From Raphanus sativus (taxonomy: Eukaryota; Streptophyta; Magnoliopsida; Brassicales; Brassicaceae), in the NCBI RefSeq assembly GCF_000801105.2, contig NC_079517.1:9238001-9302000 (forward strand): a stretch of DNA of 64,000 nt, read 5' to 3'. This document shows positions 36,076-48,736 of the stretch, one piece after another. The translations under genes and the position numbers were made by a program. The notes under the pieces were generated by a model. It had not been told where the DNA came from, searched no databases, and saw nothing but the letters and a program-made list of their open reading frames with translations. Each line of letters starts with the position of its first letter. Within the stretch, counting starts at the first letter, position 1.

Positions 36076-36959
36076 ATGTCGAATTTCCTCCATCATAATC
36101 TCAGGAGAAAACTACTTGCAATATATGCAATGGGCACAAGATATTAAAACCACACTTGAGTCTGATGAACTTAGTGAATGCATCACAGACGATAGCATTG
36201 CAAGAGAACTCCTGAACACTCGCCATCATATTTGTGAAAAACTCAAAAGTCTATATCTGACCGATGATCCCTCAAAGCTTTGGACAGATCTAGAAAATAG
36301 AAATTGTATCCAAGAGGTTATACATACCAAAGCTTTACGAGAATGGATCAACCTCAGATTCCGAGACTATAAAACTGTGGGAGAATATAACTTTGCCCTA
36401 CTCAAAATAGTTTTCGAAATGAAACTATGTGGTGAGGAAGTGACTGATGAAGATATGTTGGAAAAGACATTCCACCTTTCACCCTACCAACTTATTGTTA
36501 CTACAACAATACAGAGAAATGGGCTTCACTACCTATACATCTCTAATAGCAAGATTGTTGCAAGCTGAGCAAAATCATGAATTGCTAATGAACAGTAGTG
36601 AAAGAGAGTTTACGAGGCCAACTCCATTACCACCAGCTTATGCACTACCAGCCGAAAGGGCTGATCTAGAAACCAACCGTGTCAAGAGAGGATATGGACA
36701 TGGGGGATGGTCTAAGTTGTGCAATAATTGTGGAATGGACAACCATTTGGCTAAGAGATGCAGAACTCCTAAGTATCTAGCTACTCTTTATCAGCAAAGC
36801 TTTAAAAGAAAAGCTAAGATGGTTCGGAAAGATGAAGGAAAATTGTCAAAGATGTTCCCATGGATCATGACAAGTGTGATCGTATGGATCACAAGAAAGG
36901 ATGATCCAACAAAGCATAAGAGAATAGATCACCATGATGACTCGACATCAAGCCCTTAG
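36076..36959 (+). pseudogene. Copia gag-like gene, frameshifted
   Basis: The first ATG (36076) reads MSNFLHHN. A shift is needed to enter the frame SGENYLQYMQWAQDIKTTL, the usual copia gag opening; an 8-base duplication (gcaatata/tgcaat) sits in the same place. The frame at 36116-36568 carries the UBN2/retrotran_gag region (LWTDLENR, REWINLRFRDYKTVGEYNFAL). It stops, and the neighbouring frame 36447-36959 continues with a CCHC zinc knuckle, CNNCGMDNHLAKRC. So one or two frameshifts break gag. Confidence 0.85.
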
Positions 36960-37417
36960 TGTTCTTACTTAGTTATTTCATACCTTATTATTTTCCTTTA
37001 AACATTATTCCCTTCCTTTGGTTGCTATCTTTGAAAGAATCAATAAATGAAAGCTTTTATATCATAAAAAAACGTTCATTCATGTGAATACCCTTATGAT
37101 GTACAGTGGATCAAACCACAGACATCTTAAGACACAAAATTCACGACCAAATATCCAATTGCCTAAAAGGTACACAAAGAGAGGACGTGTACAATATAGA
37201 GATCGTGTGCATTGTATTCACATTTGAGGCTATGTACACAAAGAGAGGACGTGTACAATAATCATTCTTATAAGTGAAAGACTTAAGAATTGATGAATGG
37301 ACAGTTTCATAATGAATCCATGGGCAAAAGAAACAAAGTGTTTCCTTAAATAGAAACCGCCCAAAGAAGATTGTATAATGGTAAAAGCTAAGTTAACTCA
37401 CGCTAAAAGTATCCAAA

Positions 37418-37855
37418 TATGATATGTCCATGGGGGTAAGTGTTAATCATTTCATGTAACATGGACATACACAATATTGATACATCAAAAAAGTTCACAA
37501 GAATAAAGATAGACTTATCCCATTCGGATTAAAACTAAGGATAAAGGAAAACATGTTACTTCAAAACGTCCAAGTGAATATAAATTAAAGTGCTCACGTC
37601 CCAAAGGGTTTGATAAACATTATATGATCATGGAGAATGTAGAAAACATTTCATGACTCAATATGGACACGAATATTCACAATGAAAGGACAAGAACAGA
37701 AAGAAAAATCGCCTAAAAAGGCTACATATCTTTACATGATTCACATTCTAAAAGTATTTTAAGAATGAATGATATGTCCATGGGGGAAGGATAAGAATAA
37801 AACCCACATTTTATTCTACATGGACATACACACACAGAAATGAATATTGATACCC
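37418..37855 (+). repeat. Two similar segments with an internal inverted repeat in the copia interior
   Basis: The phrase gatatgtccatggggg ... catggacatacaca occurs at about 37419-37470 and again at 37770-37830. Each copy is a small hairpin (tgtccatg / catggaca), and each is followed by gaatattgatac-type sequence. It may be a duplication inside the decayed element. Confidence 0.6.
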
Positions 37856-38649
37856 ATCCCATTGATTGAAACGGGTCAAAGGCCAGCCACACCTCATCTT
37901 AGCACATAAAGAAGTGCCACTTATAAATTCTATCGCTCCACCACAGAAATATAAGATGAGAGGATGAGAATAGATGTTGGATATGACTTGATATAAGTTC
38001 CCCACGTTCATAAGAACCTTGAGCCAACCACGGATGATTAAAGGCCAGGTACAAGGATAATCACCTCAGTGAATCCGAACATCCAACATCAAGGGGAGAA
38101 AAGAATAAGCTGGATAAAATGAGATTACATGGAATCATACATCCTGATATTGGCAAGATCCTCAGACTAGAGAATGAGACTTAGAAAGTCCAGAAGAGTA
38201 TACAAAAGCTAGCTTAAACAATTGCCAGATTCCAATGACCCGAATAGAATGACTAAGTCATCTATACCAGCTATAAATGCACCAAATTCGTTTGATGTTC
38301 AAGAAGAACACAATCAGGTTGCTACTAAGTCTAAGACATGTTTTGAAAACATGATAGACCAATGAATTCCAAAGATAAGATCCCTCGTATAAATATAGAA
38401 AGGTGCAAATGAAACCGTGGATGAGGGACTCCTAGACATAGTCGATCCAAAGATGGACAAACCTAAAAGCCGTGGCCACGGATGAGGAAACCATAAGATA
38501 TGGTTGTACCTAAGGTACCTAATGATGCTTGGGACGCCAAGCTTCAGGGTATTAAAGGCTACAATGAAACCTCAAAGAGTTAAGTCATGTCTAGGACTCA
38601 AAGGAACAAACGAGCTCGAGATTAATTATATACTATGCATGCAATGTAG

Positions 38650-39060
38650 CACATGAGATTATTAATGAGGATCATAAACCCACGTCCATAGATGAATGCA
38701 TTCAACAAGAGATTAAGATCAAATGGATAAGGAGACGTGGAGTTAAGTTCATAAAGAAAGAGAGGTTTTGGTCCTATAATTCGGACACCTCTAGACAGAA
38801 AACCAGTTGGACAGGAATGATTCTTTGTGAGTAAAAGAAATCAAACATGGTGAGATAGCCAAGTATAAGGCACGACCATATGCACAAGGATCTCACAAAG
38901 ACCAGGAATCAATTATAAAGGAGACATACTCCTTGTGGTGGATGCAACAAACGATTAGATTCCTAGTAAGTCTGGCCATAAGAAAAGATATTAGATTTTC
39001 GGTTTAAAGGATGTAAAAACCGACTATGAATAAGTCCACTGGATAATGAATAGAAATGAA
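38650..39060 (+). pseudogene. Copia reverse transcriptase relic
   Basis: Reading across stops and shifts gives phrases typical of copia reverse transcriptase: FGPIIRTPLDRKPVG, FFVSKRNQTW, ISQRPGINY, and ATTIRFLVSLAIRKDI. At least five stops lie in about 300 bases. It confirms that the element's pol is dead. Confidence 0.75.
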
Positions 39061-40453
39061 AGTCTCAGAGGATATTGAGTTGCCAAATGCAACAAGTTCT
39101 CGAGAACTAAAGTGTATAAGTGTATGATAATGATCTAAAAATATCCTAGAAACCTCTATAGACACTTCCCAAAAGACTATCTAAAGAAAGCATTGAAATG
39201 AATGTTTTGGGAAAGATTAAGTTTGGGACAAACAAAGATTGTTTGGGATTACAAAATAAGTATCTTAAATATACTTAGAGATTAAATCCTTGTGCATCAA
39301 TAAGGCATATATAAAAGATGACAAAACATTAGGCATGAACCATTGTGTGAAGTCTATAAGGTTCATTGAATCTAAATGTTTACTATATAAATATGGCTAG
39401 CCCCATTGTATGGTAACATAGTCCCATAGTCCCTAGATCCGGACATAAACTCATTAGGTCATAAGAAGGACAAAGAAGTTGTACCTTAGTCTGGATACAA
39501 GCCAATGTAAGACCCATGGTCGAATGGTTTTCACTCGGTCCAAGTACTGACCCACTTTGTCCTAAGGACGAACATGGTCATAAGACCATCTAAGATTGGT
39601 CACGGATCCTTTGATCCTAGATTGGACAAAGACATATGTCCTTAATCTAGAAAGACTCAAGGCACATCCAGATGTAAATATTCACAAGTGAAACCATAGT
39701 TAAGTCTAAACTTAATACTATACATCTAAATAATTTCAAAGTGCAGTATGATCATATATGTTGTTAATGATCAGACCATGAGGCATTGGAAATAAAACCA
39801 TACATGTCCCTTGTCAAAGGTGCCATTGGCGCCTTGCCTTGATGTATTTGTTATACACATATGAACATGAGCTTTGAACTAAGCTTAAGCTATGTCCAAA
39901 TATAAAGGCAATGGGACAGGATTGAAATATCCTTTTATTATGTTTGAGATTATTTTATACTAACCAAACCCAAAGATGTGTTTGCTTGGTTTTATTTTTG
40001 ATTATGATACAGGTTATAACATTGGATCCATACATGGATAGTTCTCAAACAAGCAGTATGCACACGTTGGAAAACAAATATGAAGAAGTACGAGTCCAAC
40101 CAAAGACATGTCAACCTGCTTCTTCACCATGTCTACAACAGCACCACGTCCATGAGACCTTCCTATCAGTCCAGGACGTGCACATTAGAAGACCAGCTCA
40201 AAGACTTGGCGTCCATGAAGTTCCCACCAGTCTACCCATGCGCCAACCTCAAGATCATATACGGAAGTACAAATCAGGGGAAGTGATACATGTTGTACTC
40301 TTTTTCCTTCACCATGGTTTTGTCCCATTGGGTTTTCCTGGTAAGGTTTTAATGAGGCAACACCAAGTAATTGGTAAATTGGTAAAGTGTATCACGAACC
40401 CAAAAGGATTTGGTATCTGGCGAACTCAAGATGGATTCAACATCCAAGGGAAG

Positions 40454-40590
40454 TGTTATGAACCGACTGGTTCAGGTGGATGTTTATCCAAAAGATACTT
40501 ACTAGGCTTTGGCCCATTAGTAGTCCATCTTATAATTCCCTATATAAGGAGTTCATATTCGACATTAATAAGACACACACATTCACAACA
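40454..40590 (+). repeat. 3' LTR of the copia element (137 bp)
   Basis: Same sequence as 34603-34739, followed directly by the target duplication CTACG. Confidence 0.9.
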
Positions 40591-40716
40591 CTACGGTAGT
40601 TTTTGTCTACTAACCAAAACACACCATTTTCTTGGGCTTGAGCTCAGGGTCATCGTTTGTTGAAATAGTTGGATTACTACTATTTGGGCTATAAATCATG
40701 TTATGGCCTGAATTTT

Positions 40717-40758
40717 AGTCTTCTTTGTTTGTTAATAAAAAAAGTCTTCTTTGTTTGT
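40717..40758 (+). mobile_element. Micro-insertion with 16-bp target duplication
   Basis: agtcttctttgtttgt occurs at 40717-40732 and 40743-40758. Ten bases, taataaaaaa, lie between. Confidence 0.7.
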
Positions 40759-41970
40759 CCTCATCGCCTCCTTCTCTATTTTATTTTATGTAATCTTGCG
40801 TCACTGTAATTACGCATAGTTATCTAGAAAGAAAATCAATGTGAATTTTTTGAGCTCTTAGCTTAAAATTTGATAGTGAATCATTACTATCTCCTATCTA
40901 TTTTATTAACTGTTGCTAAAATATTATCGACAGATCAACTACTTGTCAATAAACCTTGAGGAGATTATCAAACAGACCAAGTCGTTCGAAATCTTTGTCA
41001 ATATGAGAGTGTTGCATTTTTCTGATTTAAGACTCGGATTGGAGTGTATCAAGTCTGTTAAGATGTTCGGAAGACTAGCAAATGCTACTAGATGTCCAAA
41101 TATGATTGCCTTGAGGATTTATGACTTATGCTCTTTGTCTTTGTAATTGTACTTTAGTATCATCTCTTAAACCCTTTTTCATTTGCATCTCTTTTAACGA
41201 GCTTCCTACATACTCTTATCTTATAAAACAATTAATAATAGGTTGCATGCAATATAGACTTAAAATGAAATAGTTTAGTCAATTCCAAATAAAATAAGAA
41301 AGATGCCGATAGATATGTCCGCAATAAATTCGACAAAAGCAATCAAAATATTATATAAAAGAACAATGAACCAGGACTTAATATTTCCGATGGCAGGTTG
41401 CGTATGTGTATATAGATTGGCAATTTCTGTCGTTATCACTAAAGAGTTTAAAAAACTATTGACTAAAGACGAATAGGCTTCAATCATAACCAACCTTTTG
41501 TTGTGGGAATTACATCTCATATTATCAAAATAATATTATGCTCACACATCACAGTTTGTAATAACATATTATTTTGAGAATGGAGGTAGACACACAGAAA
41601 TTGGTATCTTGTCGCGGGTTTAATTTGCATTGCTCAGTTGAACATTGTGATCTTAATAACTCGTCACAATTCATGACTTCAAAATAAAAGTAAAATTTAT
41701 ACAAAAGTATGCAAAACGCATTGACAAAAACAAAAAATATATGCAAAAAGCGTGTTATATATGACAGATGGATAACTGGTCACTGGTTATTTGATATTAA
41801 CATGTTGATATGTTTGTATTACATTCGTTACTAAATCTAAAGTTAGATTAGTTAATAACATTTAAATGTTTTAAGAGTTAAATCGTTAATATATCGGTAC
41901 GTCGGTCGATTGATATGCATAAAAGGCGGATGGACACATCGTAAATATTTTATTTTTATTTACAATTGTA
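40759..41970. other. AT-rich gene-free stretch
   Basis: Only chance frames. No element ends were recognised until the Helitron at 41971. Confidence 0.45.
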
Positions 41971-43128
41971 CTAGATCATGACCCGCTCGACCGAGCGGGA
42001 ATCAATTTTTTTTTTTATCTTTGTTTATACTAAATGTTATAAATGATTGCAATGTGTATTAATATAACATTTTGATAAATAACAATGTGTACTAATGTCT
42101 TTAAATAAGCAATGTGTTTTAATTACTAAATTTGATTTTTAAAATTTATGATAACGTAAAGTAGATTTTTTATATATTATTTAAAATATATAGTGCTATA
42201 TATTTTATATTTTCAACATTTATCATACAAAATTTATATTGGAGTATTATTTATAATAAAATATGTGTATCATAATATATTTATATATTATATAAACATA
42301 TCTACGATTTTTTGTAAAAGGCCATGCGCACCCGCACTGATTTTATTTTTAAAATGTATTCTATATTGTTTAGTTTTATGTAGTATCGAGTTTGTATAAT
42401 TAAATTTTGTGTTTAAAGAACAATATCAAAACTGTCTTTCGTATGTAAAAATAACACTTTGCAAGCGCGAATTGTGTCTTTTTATTGTAACACAAAATTT
42501 GATATAAAACTTATGTTTTTTTGTACATTACGAAGTTTAATTTTTAAAAATAATATTATATAATTTCAAAGTAAATTTTATCTCTGAGGTCAAATATATT
42601 TTATGTGTAATGGTTCAAAGCATTTTGTCGATATATATTATATTTCAGTTTGGTTTGTTTTTAGTATTATTGTATATGTATATACTGTACAATATTATTA
42701 TATTCTATACAATATATAAAGCTATGTGTTATTTGGCCCAACGTAGTTAAAGAATAGTCATATCTTTATTTATGTGTCTATGAATTATCTACTAATGTTA
42801 TTTGTATAAATAAAATCAATATGGCCAATGAAAATATACTGATCAATTTAAAATGAATTATATAGGGTAATTCTAGTACGATTCATATTTTTAGTATTCT
42901 TTATTCGTACAAATAAATCTATTTTATTTAAATCGACATGTAATAAATGTGAACTATAAATGGAATATTGACAAACAGAGGAATTGTATTTAAGGAAATA
43001 TATCAATGCAAAGTTAGACTATGATACATATTATATATAAGAAATAAAATATTTAATTTAAATATATGAGGTCCACCTTTAAAATCCACCTAGAAGAAGT
43101 TGTAATGTTTCTGATTTAATAAGATAGA
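41971..43128 (-). mobile_element. Non-autonomous Helitron
   Basis: Read on the minus strand it starts TCTATCTTATTAAATCAGAA (43128 leftward) and ends with the hairpin CCCGCTCGGTCGAGCGGG, a short spacer and CTAG at 41971. It is flanked by A on the 5' side and T on the 3' side, without target duplication. TC start, 3' hairpin, CTAG end and A/T insertion site are the Helitron rules. No Rep/helicase frame exists in the 1.16 kb. Confidence 0.8.
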
Positions 43129-44270
43129 TGTGTTTCTTTAAAATATAATGGATCGTCATGTTCATGTTCCTAAAATATTATGTAAATCTACTTAGTAACC
43201 TCTTGTAATTTCTGACTTGTTATTACACTATTTATTTATTGTTCACTATTTATTTAGATTACTCACGAAAATAAATTTCCTGTTTACGATTCAGCCACTT
43301 CGTATTTACCAGTTTGGGATAGTTATATAGTAAAGAAACCTAAAACAGTATTACAAATCAAGACATAGTTGTAATTAGTATATTAAATTCTAGCAAGCAA
43401 CTGGTTACCGACTACTCAGCATGCCATTTACCTTTTTCACAAGGAGACAAATGGATAGATTAACCAATTGAATACACAAATAGTCTCTATCATAAGAACA
43501 AAATACTCAAATATAATATATAATATTAAGTAGAAAATGAAATCACCAGTCTTGTAATAAGCGTTCGATAATCTAGATCGACATTAGATACCGACCATCT
43601 TTCTTTCTTTCTCTTTTGTCAAAAGTAGAATTATTATATATTGAACTAAAATAGGATTATTTTAAATTTAGGGCAACAATTGCTTGTAAACCTAACTGTT
43701 CTACCGCCTCTCGCTTTCAAACTCAAATCATAAGGCCAAAGTTTAAAAGGCGGCGGCTGCATATGTCATTTGAATATGCAATTAGCCTCTGATTTGTGAC
43801 TACAAATGGATAATATATTTATATATTTTGGATCAACGTAAAAAGATTAGTGAGTAGATTGAAGTTAGATGAAAGGGCACTCTCAATCTCAACTTGATTG
43901 ATCCCTTCTCTCAATGCATGGGATCTGTATCCAAAATAACTAAATTATTTTCAGAATCCAAAAACTGAAACTGTTAGTTAATCTTGATACGGCTAGTAAG
44001 CTTTAAAGGGAGTATACAAGAAATAAATTGCAACAGTCAGCTTAGACATCTCATTAATGTATATTGTGCGTCGACTATGTCTGATAACAACTAAATAAAC
44101 TAGCATTACTACGACACGTATAAGCTGAGTTACGAATCAAGGGTAGAGAAACATGTTGAACTAGCTAGTATTACTCTTACATAAAAGTATAAACAACAAT
44201 ATATAAAAAGAAAAAGCTCACGTCTCGAGTGTCTGTTCCAACAAAATAGCCAAGTATCAATCGAATGTCT

Positions 44271-44420
44271 CGTAAAATATCAGCCTGAGTAATGATGTCC
44301 CGGAAGTTATCGAAAATATCAATTTACCAGCCTGAGAATACGTATCGTAAGGTATCGAAAATATCGATTCGCCAACAATCACAAGCCTGAGAATGCGTAC
44401 CGCTGAGTTTCAAAAGATCG
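44271..44420. repeat. Three degenerate tandem units
   Basis: Units open with agcctgagaat(a/g)cgta or agcctgagtaatgatg (about 44281, 44330 and 44390). The first two carry (g)tatcgaaaatatc(g/a)att. Spacing is 50-60 bp. Confidence 0.55.
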
Positions 44421-44994
44421 TTTCTTCAAATTACTGTTCCTGCATCAAATTTTCATTAATTATCTTTAAAAAAGAGTTTCAAAATACCTCTTAAATTATC
44501 TTAAGTATTCTGGATTTTGGTTATTCTGATTATTATCACTATTATATAACTAAGTTATCTGGACACACTTAATATAAATAATATTTTCTAGATATTATAA
44601 AGAAAGGGAAATTTTGAAGGCTCTCTGCATATGCCTGGTGTAGTTTTAGCTGACCTTACAAAGATATGATTAATAAATTTTGTCGTAGGTTCATATGACG
44701 CGAATGTATATATGTATAAGAATACTTTTCAAGTGGTTGCTGAGTTTAGGTTAAAAGAAATAATTTCTTTATAACGGAAACGAGTGAGGACGGTCTGTGC
44801 CACAATCGAATTTGATTATTAGGGATATTAACTAGAGTATTTATTAAATCTTGGTTAATGTTACTTTTAGTAAGTGAGTACAGTTTGTCGGAGTGTGCAT
44901 AAAAGTTACCACCGTCTAGAACATGTTACATCAACCTCCTTAAAAGGCAAAGCAGTTGATAACCAGTGAAAATTTCGTGAATATATCATAAATT

Positions 44995-45078
44995 AGCAGA
45001 CCTACGTCCATGAATAAAACTCTTCTTTATGGAAAATGTTTGTTGTTCAGAAAAAAGCAGACCTACGTCCATGAATAG
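44995..45078 (+). mobile_element. 40-nt insertion with 22-bp target duplication
   Basis: A 22-bp sequence (agcagacctacg...) at 44995-45016 recurs exactly at 45057-45078. The 40 nt between end in agaaaaaa, that is, a short A tail on the plus strand. It fits a truncated retroposon. Confidence 0.75.
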
Positions 45079-45535
45079 AACATTCCTAACGAGTGTCCTC
45101 AAATGAATATGAAAACTCTTACAGATTTGAGGACTCTTGCTGCCCAGAATAATTAAGTTACTGTTTTTTTCTTAACATTAATTAGCATAATTTTAATATT
45201 GCATAGCTAGCACCTTTGCATCATCAAAAACATAATTTGATTATATATACAAATAATTTAAAATGACTTATCCTTCGTTTTTTTTCTGAAAGAAGGAAAA
45301 ATTAGAGGATTACTTAGAAGGAGGTTAAGTTTATTCACTTATCATGCACGTAAAGGCTGTCCAAGAAGTAGCAGGCATTAAGCAATGTTTAAGAGTCTTC
45401 TATGGAGCTTTGGTTTTATGATCACGTTCTTGTGAAAACCCTAATTTTAACTTTACTTAATGCCTGCGGTTGACGTACGTCTTCAATTTCTATCCCCTCG
45501 TCGATCATGTGACCATGTTTTCTCTCAGTGGTGTT

Positions 45536-45595
45536 ATCCCAAGCTTTCCTTTTTTTTTTTTTTTGTAACTTGGCATAAAATCCCAAGCTTTCCTT
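45536..45595 (-). mobile_element. Micro-insertion with 16-bp target duplication
   Basis: atcccaagctttcctt occurs at 45536-45551 and 45580-45595. The 28 nt between are a T-run followed by gtaacttggcataaa. Confidence 0.8.
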
Positions 45596-45902
45596 AATTA
45601 CTACTTTTGTTTTCTCTTGCATAAAAAAGTAAAAGATAACAACATAATCGTTACAACTCTTTTTTTTTAAATTAACCACCATGATCAAAGACAACCGACT
45701 AATATATGGACTCCAATTGAACTGCAGATTCACGTTTATTTCTCAAATATATACGTTTAGAATTGTAATGGACCTACTGTTCATGAGGTATATATCAAAT
45801 TAGAAAAAAGTATTCCTAGACCGAATCTAATGTTCACTTGATTTCAATTATTTCCAAACTTATTCATTTGCTTTACAATGTTGACCACGAATGATTATTA
45901 AG

Positions 45903-46487
45903 TATTAAATTCGGATTAACTATGGGCTTCCAACTTAAAACCAATTGGCAATTAGTGGATTGACCATAATCCTTTATATATTACTTAATTATTTTTCCAA
46001 CTACCGATGTGGGACTTTATTCATCAACACTCCCCCTCACGCACACGCGTGGACAACTGTGGGAATACCATCCACGGAGTGGTCCAACATCGGGTGGCTC
46101 TTTTTAATTTAACTTTGATCCACAAGAATCGACTGCTCTGATACCATGATAACTATGAGCTTTCAACCCAAAACCTTAAAGCAATAGGTGAATTGACTCA
46201 TGTGTATTATATATTACTTGAATAACTCTGATATTAACGATGTGGGACCTAACACACTAACACCCCTTCCTCACGCTCAGGCATGATCATCTGAAGCGTG
46301 GAATTTTTGTGGGACTACATCTACGGGGTGCCCCATCAATCGAAACATGCTCTGATACCATATTAGATTCGGGTTAACTATGGGCTTCCAACTTAAAACC
46401 AATTGGCAATTAGTGGATTGACCATAATCCTTTATATATTACTTAATTATTTCTCCAACTACCGATGTGGGACTTTATTCATCAACA
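45903..46487 (-). mobile_element. TRIM retroelement with three LTRs (composite)
   Basis: 127-bp LTRs at 45903-46029 and 46361-46487 are almost identical. Read on the minus strand they start TGTTGATGAATAAAG. A third, divergent LTR lies in the middle (about 46150-46262). Directly after the right LTR, and again after the middle one, the minus strand reads TGGTATCAGAGC, the Met-tRNA primer site (plus-strand gctctgatacca at 46349-46360 and 46135-46146). The flanks ttaag and ttaaa resemble an imperfect 5-bp duplication. LTR-internal-LTR-internal-LTR without any gene is the layout of a tandem terminal-repeat retrotransposon in miniature. Confidence 0.85.
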
Positions 46488-48736
46488 TTAAACGACCCAT
46501 ATGTTTGAGCTTATATTTAGGTTTTGATTTTCCCTTCGTTTGCTTTACTTGGATAGTCGTTAGATAGTTGTTCTCATTGGAGTAAGCATACCTTAATTGC
46601 ATAATCGTAAGAAAATAATTAATCTGCAAAAGAATTAATTAAACTGCGAAATATTTTAAAATTTGCGTTATGATGGAATATATATTAGATTGATTAAAAT
46701 ATTTTATATTGTATTTACTTTGTTATAAGTCAAAATAAATTTTAATAATAAACTAATTACTACAAAATGTGAAAATAAATAACTTTTAAAAAATACTTTA
46801 CTTGTTATTATTAATATTTAGCTTATTTTCAATATATTTCTAATAATAGATTGACATCTTATAATATTATAAAAAAAATTCTAGTATAATTTATCATTAA
46901 AATATTTATTATTGTTTATTTGAAATTTTGAAAAGGTGTTATTATATAATTTAACAATATGAAATTATTGATTTTGTAAATAATTCATAAAAATATACTT
47001 TTTTACTCAATGAAAATTTTCGTTGTATACGTTTTTGTATTTTTTGTTAATCTGCAATTTTTGTTGATTGACAAAATATTTGCGCGTATGTGATTTCACC
47101 ATTTTGTAAAGTTACCAATTAGAGCTAATGTAAGAGTTGAAAACTCAAATAAAGATTCCATTTAAAAAAATCAAAAAATTTGCACCTTTTTTTTTACAAC
47201 AAAACTTGTACCCATTAAACAAAATCCTGTACCTTTTTCTTTCATCTTTAAACTCACGCACTCAAGACCTCTGCGATTCGGGATTTGTTGAAAGAGTTAA
47301 TAAGTACATAAATTTGACTCTGACACCAAAAGAAAACTTCTGTACATTTATACAAAAAGGGGAAAAAGGAAAAAAAAGACAGTATTAGCAAGTAGCCAGT
47401 TTATATTTTAAGTTTGATTCGATGGAGTTTTGTTTATTTATAAAGTATAAAAATAAGGGTAAATATATATAAAGAATATTTATACTAAAAAGAGAGTAAA
47501 GGGAAATGATGAACAGAGAATGTTAGGATGGCTTAAATGTTACTCAAAAATAAATTGAAGGAAGCACGCCTTCTCTCTTCACCTATCTCACATTTTGTAC
47601 CACTCCTCTCTCTTTTCTGTTTCAGATATATCCATGGGACCAACACTTTCTTTATTATTCAAATTTAATAACCATTTGATGATACCAGACCATACAAGCT
47701 GGTTCCGGATTGTATCGTCATTATTTCATTTGTATTTAATTGACGTTTTGCACTTTAATATAATTGTGAATTTATATTATTAGAGAGATGGCCACAACGT
47801 TAAGTTATGTATTTGGTTTCTCAAATCCATTAATGATTATGGTTCGTTACGCTAAATTTTCACATATCCCCATTTTTGCCTTGCGCCCTCCTTCATGTTT
47901 AGATCAATTTATGGTGGGCTTGAATTCCCCATTCTACGTTATGCCCCGAATTATTCATCGTGTTTCTGTGTTCGACAATCCGTAATTCTTAGAAATAATT
48001 ACCCATAAACAAGTACATAAAGTTTTACTTCTGTTTTTTGACCTTCTGACAAAATATATCGTTCCTCCAGTTACCGCCGGGGGAGGGGAATTTTAAACAA
48101 AAAAAAAAGAAAACAAGGCAAGAAGGTACATGAACATCAATTATATACGTGGTGCATGTGCATGTTAAGTGAAGTATACAATGCTCCGTACTTTGTTGTT
48201 GTTTTTTATAATCATGTAGTTCCGGAATTCTGTTAATTCCAAAATAACAATTGCTTAAACTCTGAACAATAGGACAAATATGATATGATAACATTCGAAG
48301 TGATAATAATATTTATAGCAGATCAATAAATTATTAACAACACTCCTCAAGTTATTTTTTTAACAATACTCCTCTAATGGTTATAAACCAACCGCACTTA
48401 GATTAATGCAAAGTGTTTAGTTTGTGTGTCATTTCATAAAATAAAAGTATAATTCAGCCGAGCTTTGCATTTTGGCAAGTTCAAGAATCACGCTTCTGAT
48501 ATTCCTTCTGCGCAAAGATATTTCAATTTACTTAATCAGTATAACCCAAAAAGTAATATCGAAAGAAGCTAATGCATGCGCTATATTGATTTTTTTGGGA
48601 TTTGTATATTAATTGATGTACACGATACATATGTACACACACTGACACATAAATACTTTATTAAATACGGTGCATAGATTTGCACGTAGGTTACTGCATA
48701 TGTGGGATACTTCATCTTCCAGGAACAAATGTCTTA
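46488..48736. other. AT-rich gene-free stretch
   Basis: Only chance frames (the longest about 89 codons, without recognisable product). Confidence 0.45.

Larger units (their letters stand above)
34603..40590 (+). mobile_element. Short-LTR Ty1/copia retrotransposon, complete in outline but decayed inside
   Basis: Direct repeats of 137 bp (34603-34739 and 40454-40590) start TGTTATGAACCGACTGG and end CATTCACAACA. I see no difference between them. Both flanks are CTACG (34598-34602 and 40591-40595), a 5-bp target duplication. Two bases inside the left LTR a primer-site-like sequence, TTATCAGCACGAGC, occurs, as in several plant copia lineages. A purine tract (ccaagggaag) precedes the right LTR. 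Inside are a 1.3-kb leader with tandem repeats, a gag-like frame with zinc knuckle, and pol broken by many stops and frameshifts. Identical LTRs with a ruined interior suggest this copy was mobilised in trans by a relative. Confidence 0.92.
43129..45902. other. AT-rich gene-free stretch
   Basis: No gene is recognised. It contains a three-unit degenerate repeat at about 44271-44420 and two micro-insertions (44995-45078 and 45536-45595), listed separately. Confidence 0.45.

Noticed and set aside
39944..40663. 239-codon plus-strand frame
   Set aside because: It runs through degraded copia sequence and straight across the 3' LTR, so it is not a gene.
41975..41995. GC-rich palindrome read first as a terminator or a MITE terminal inverted repeat
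   Set aside because: No partner inverted repeat, and the CTAG end with A/T flanks fits a Helitron 3' hairpin.
47137..48294. Several 60-90 codon frames
   Set aside because: No homology cues, low-complexity AT-rich translation, and no splice context.
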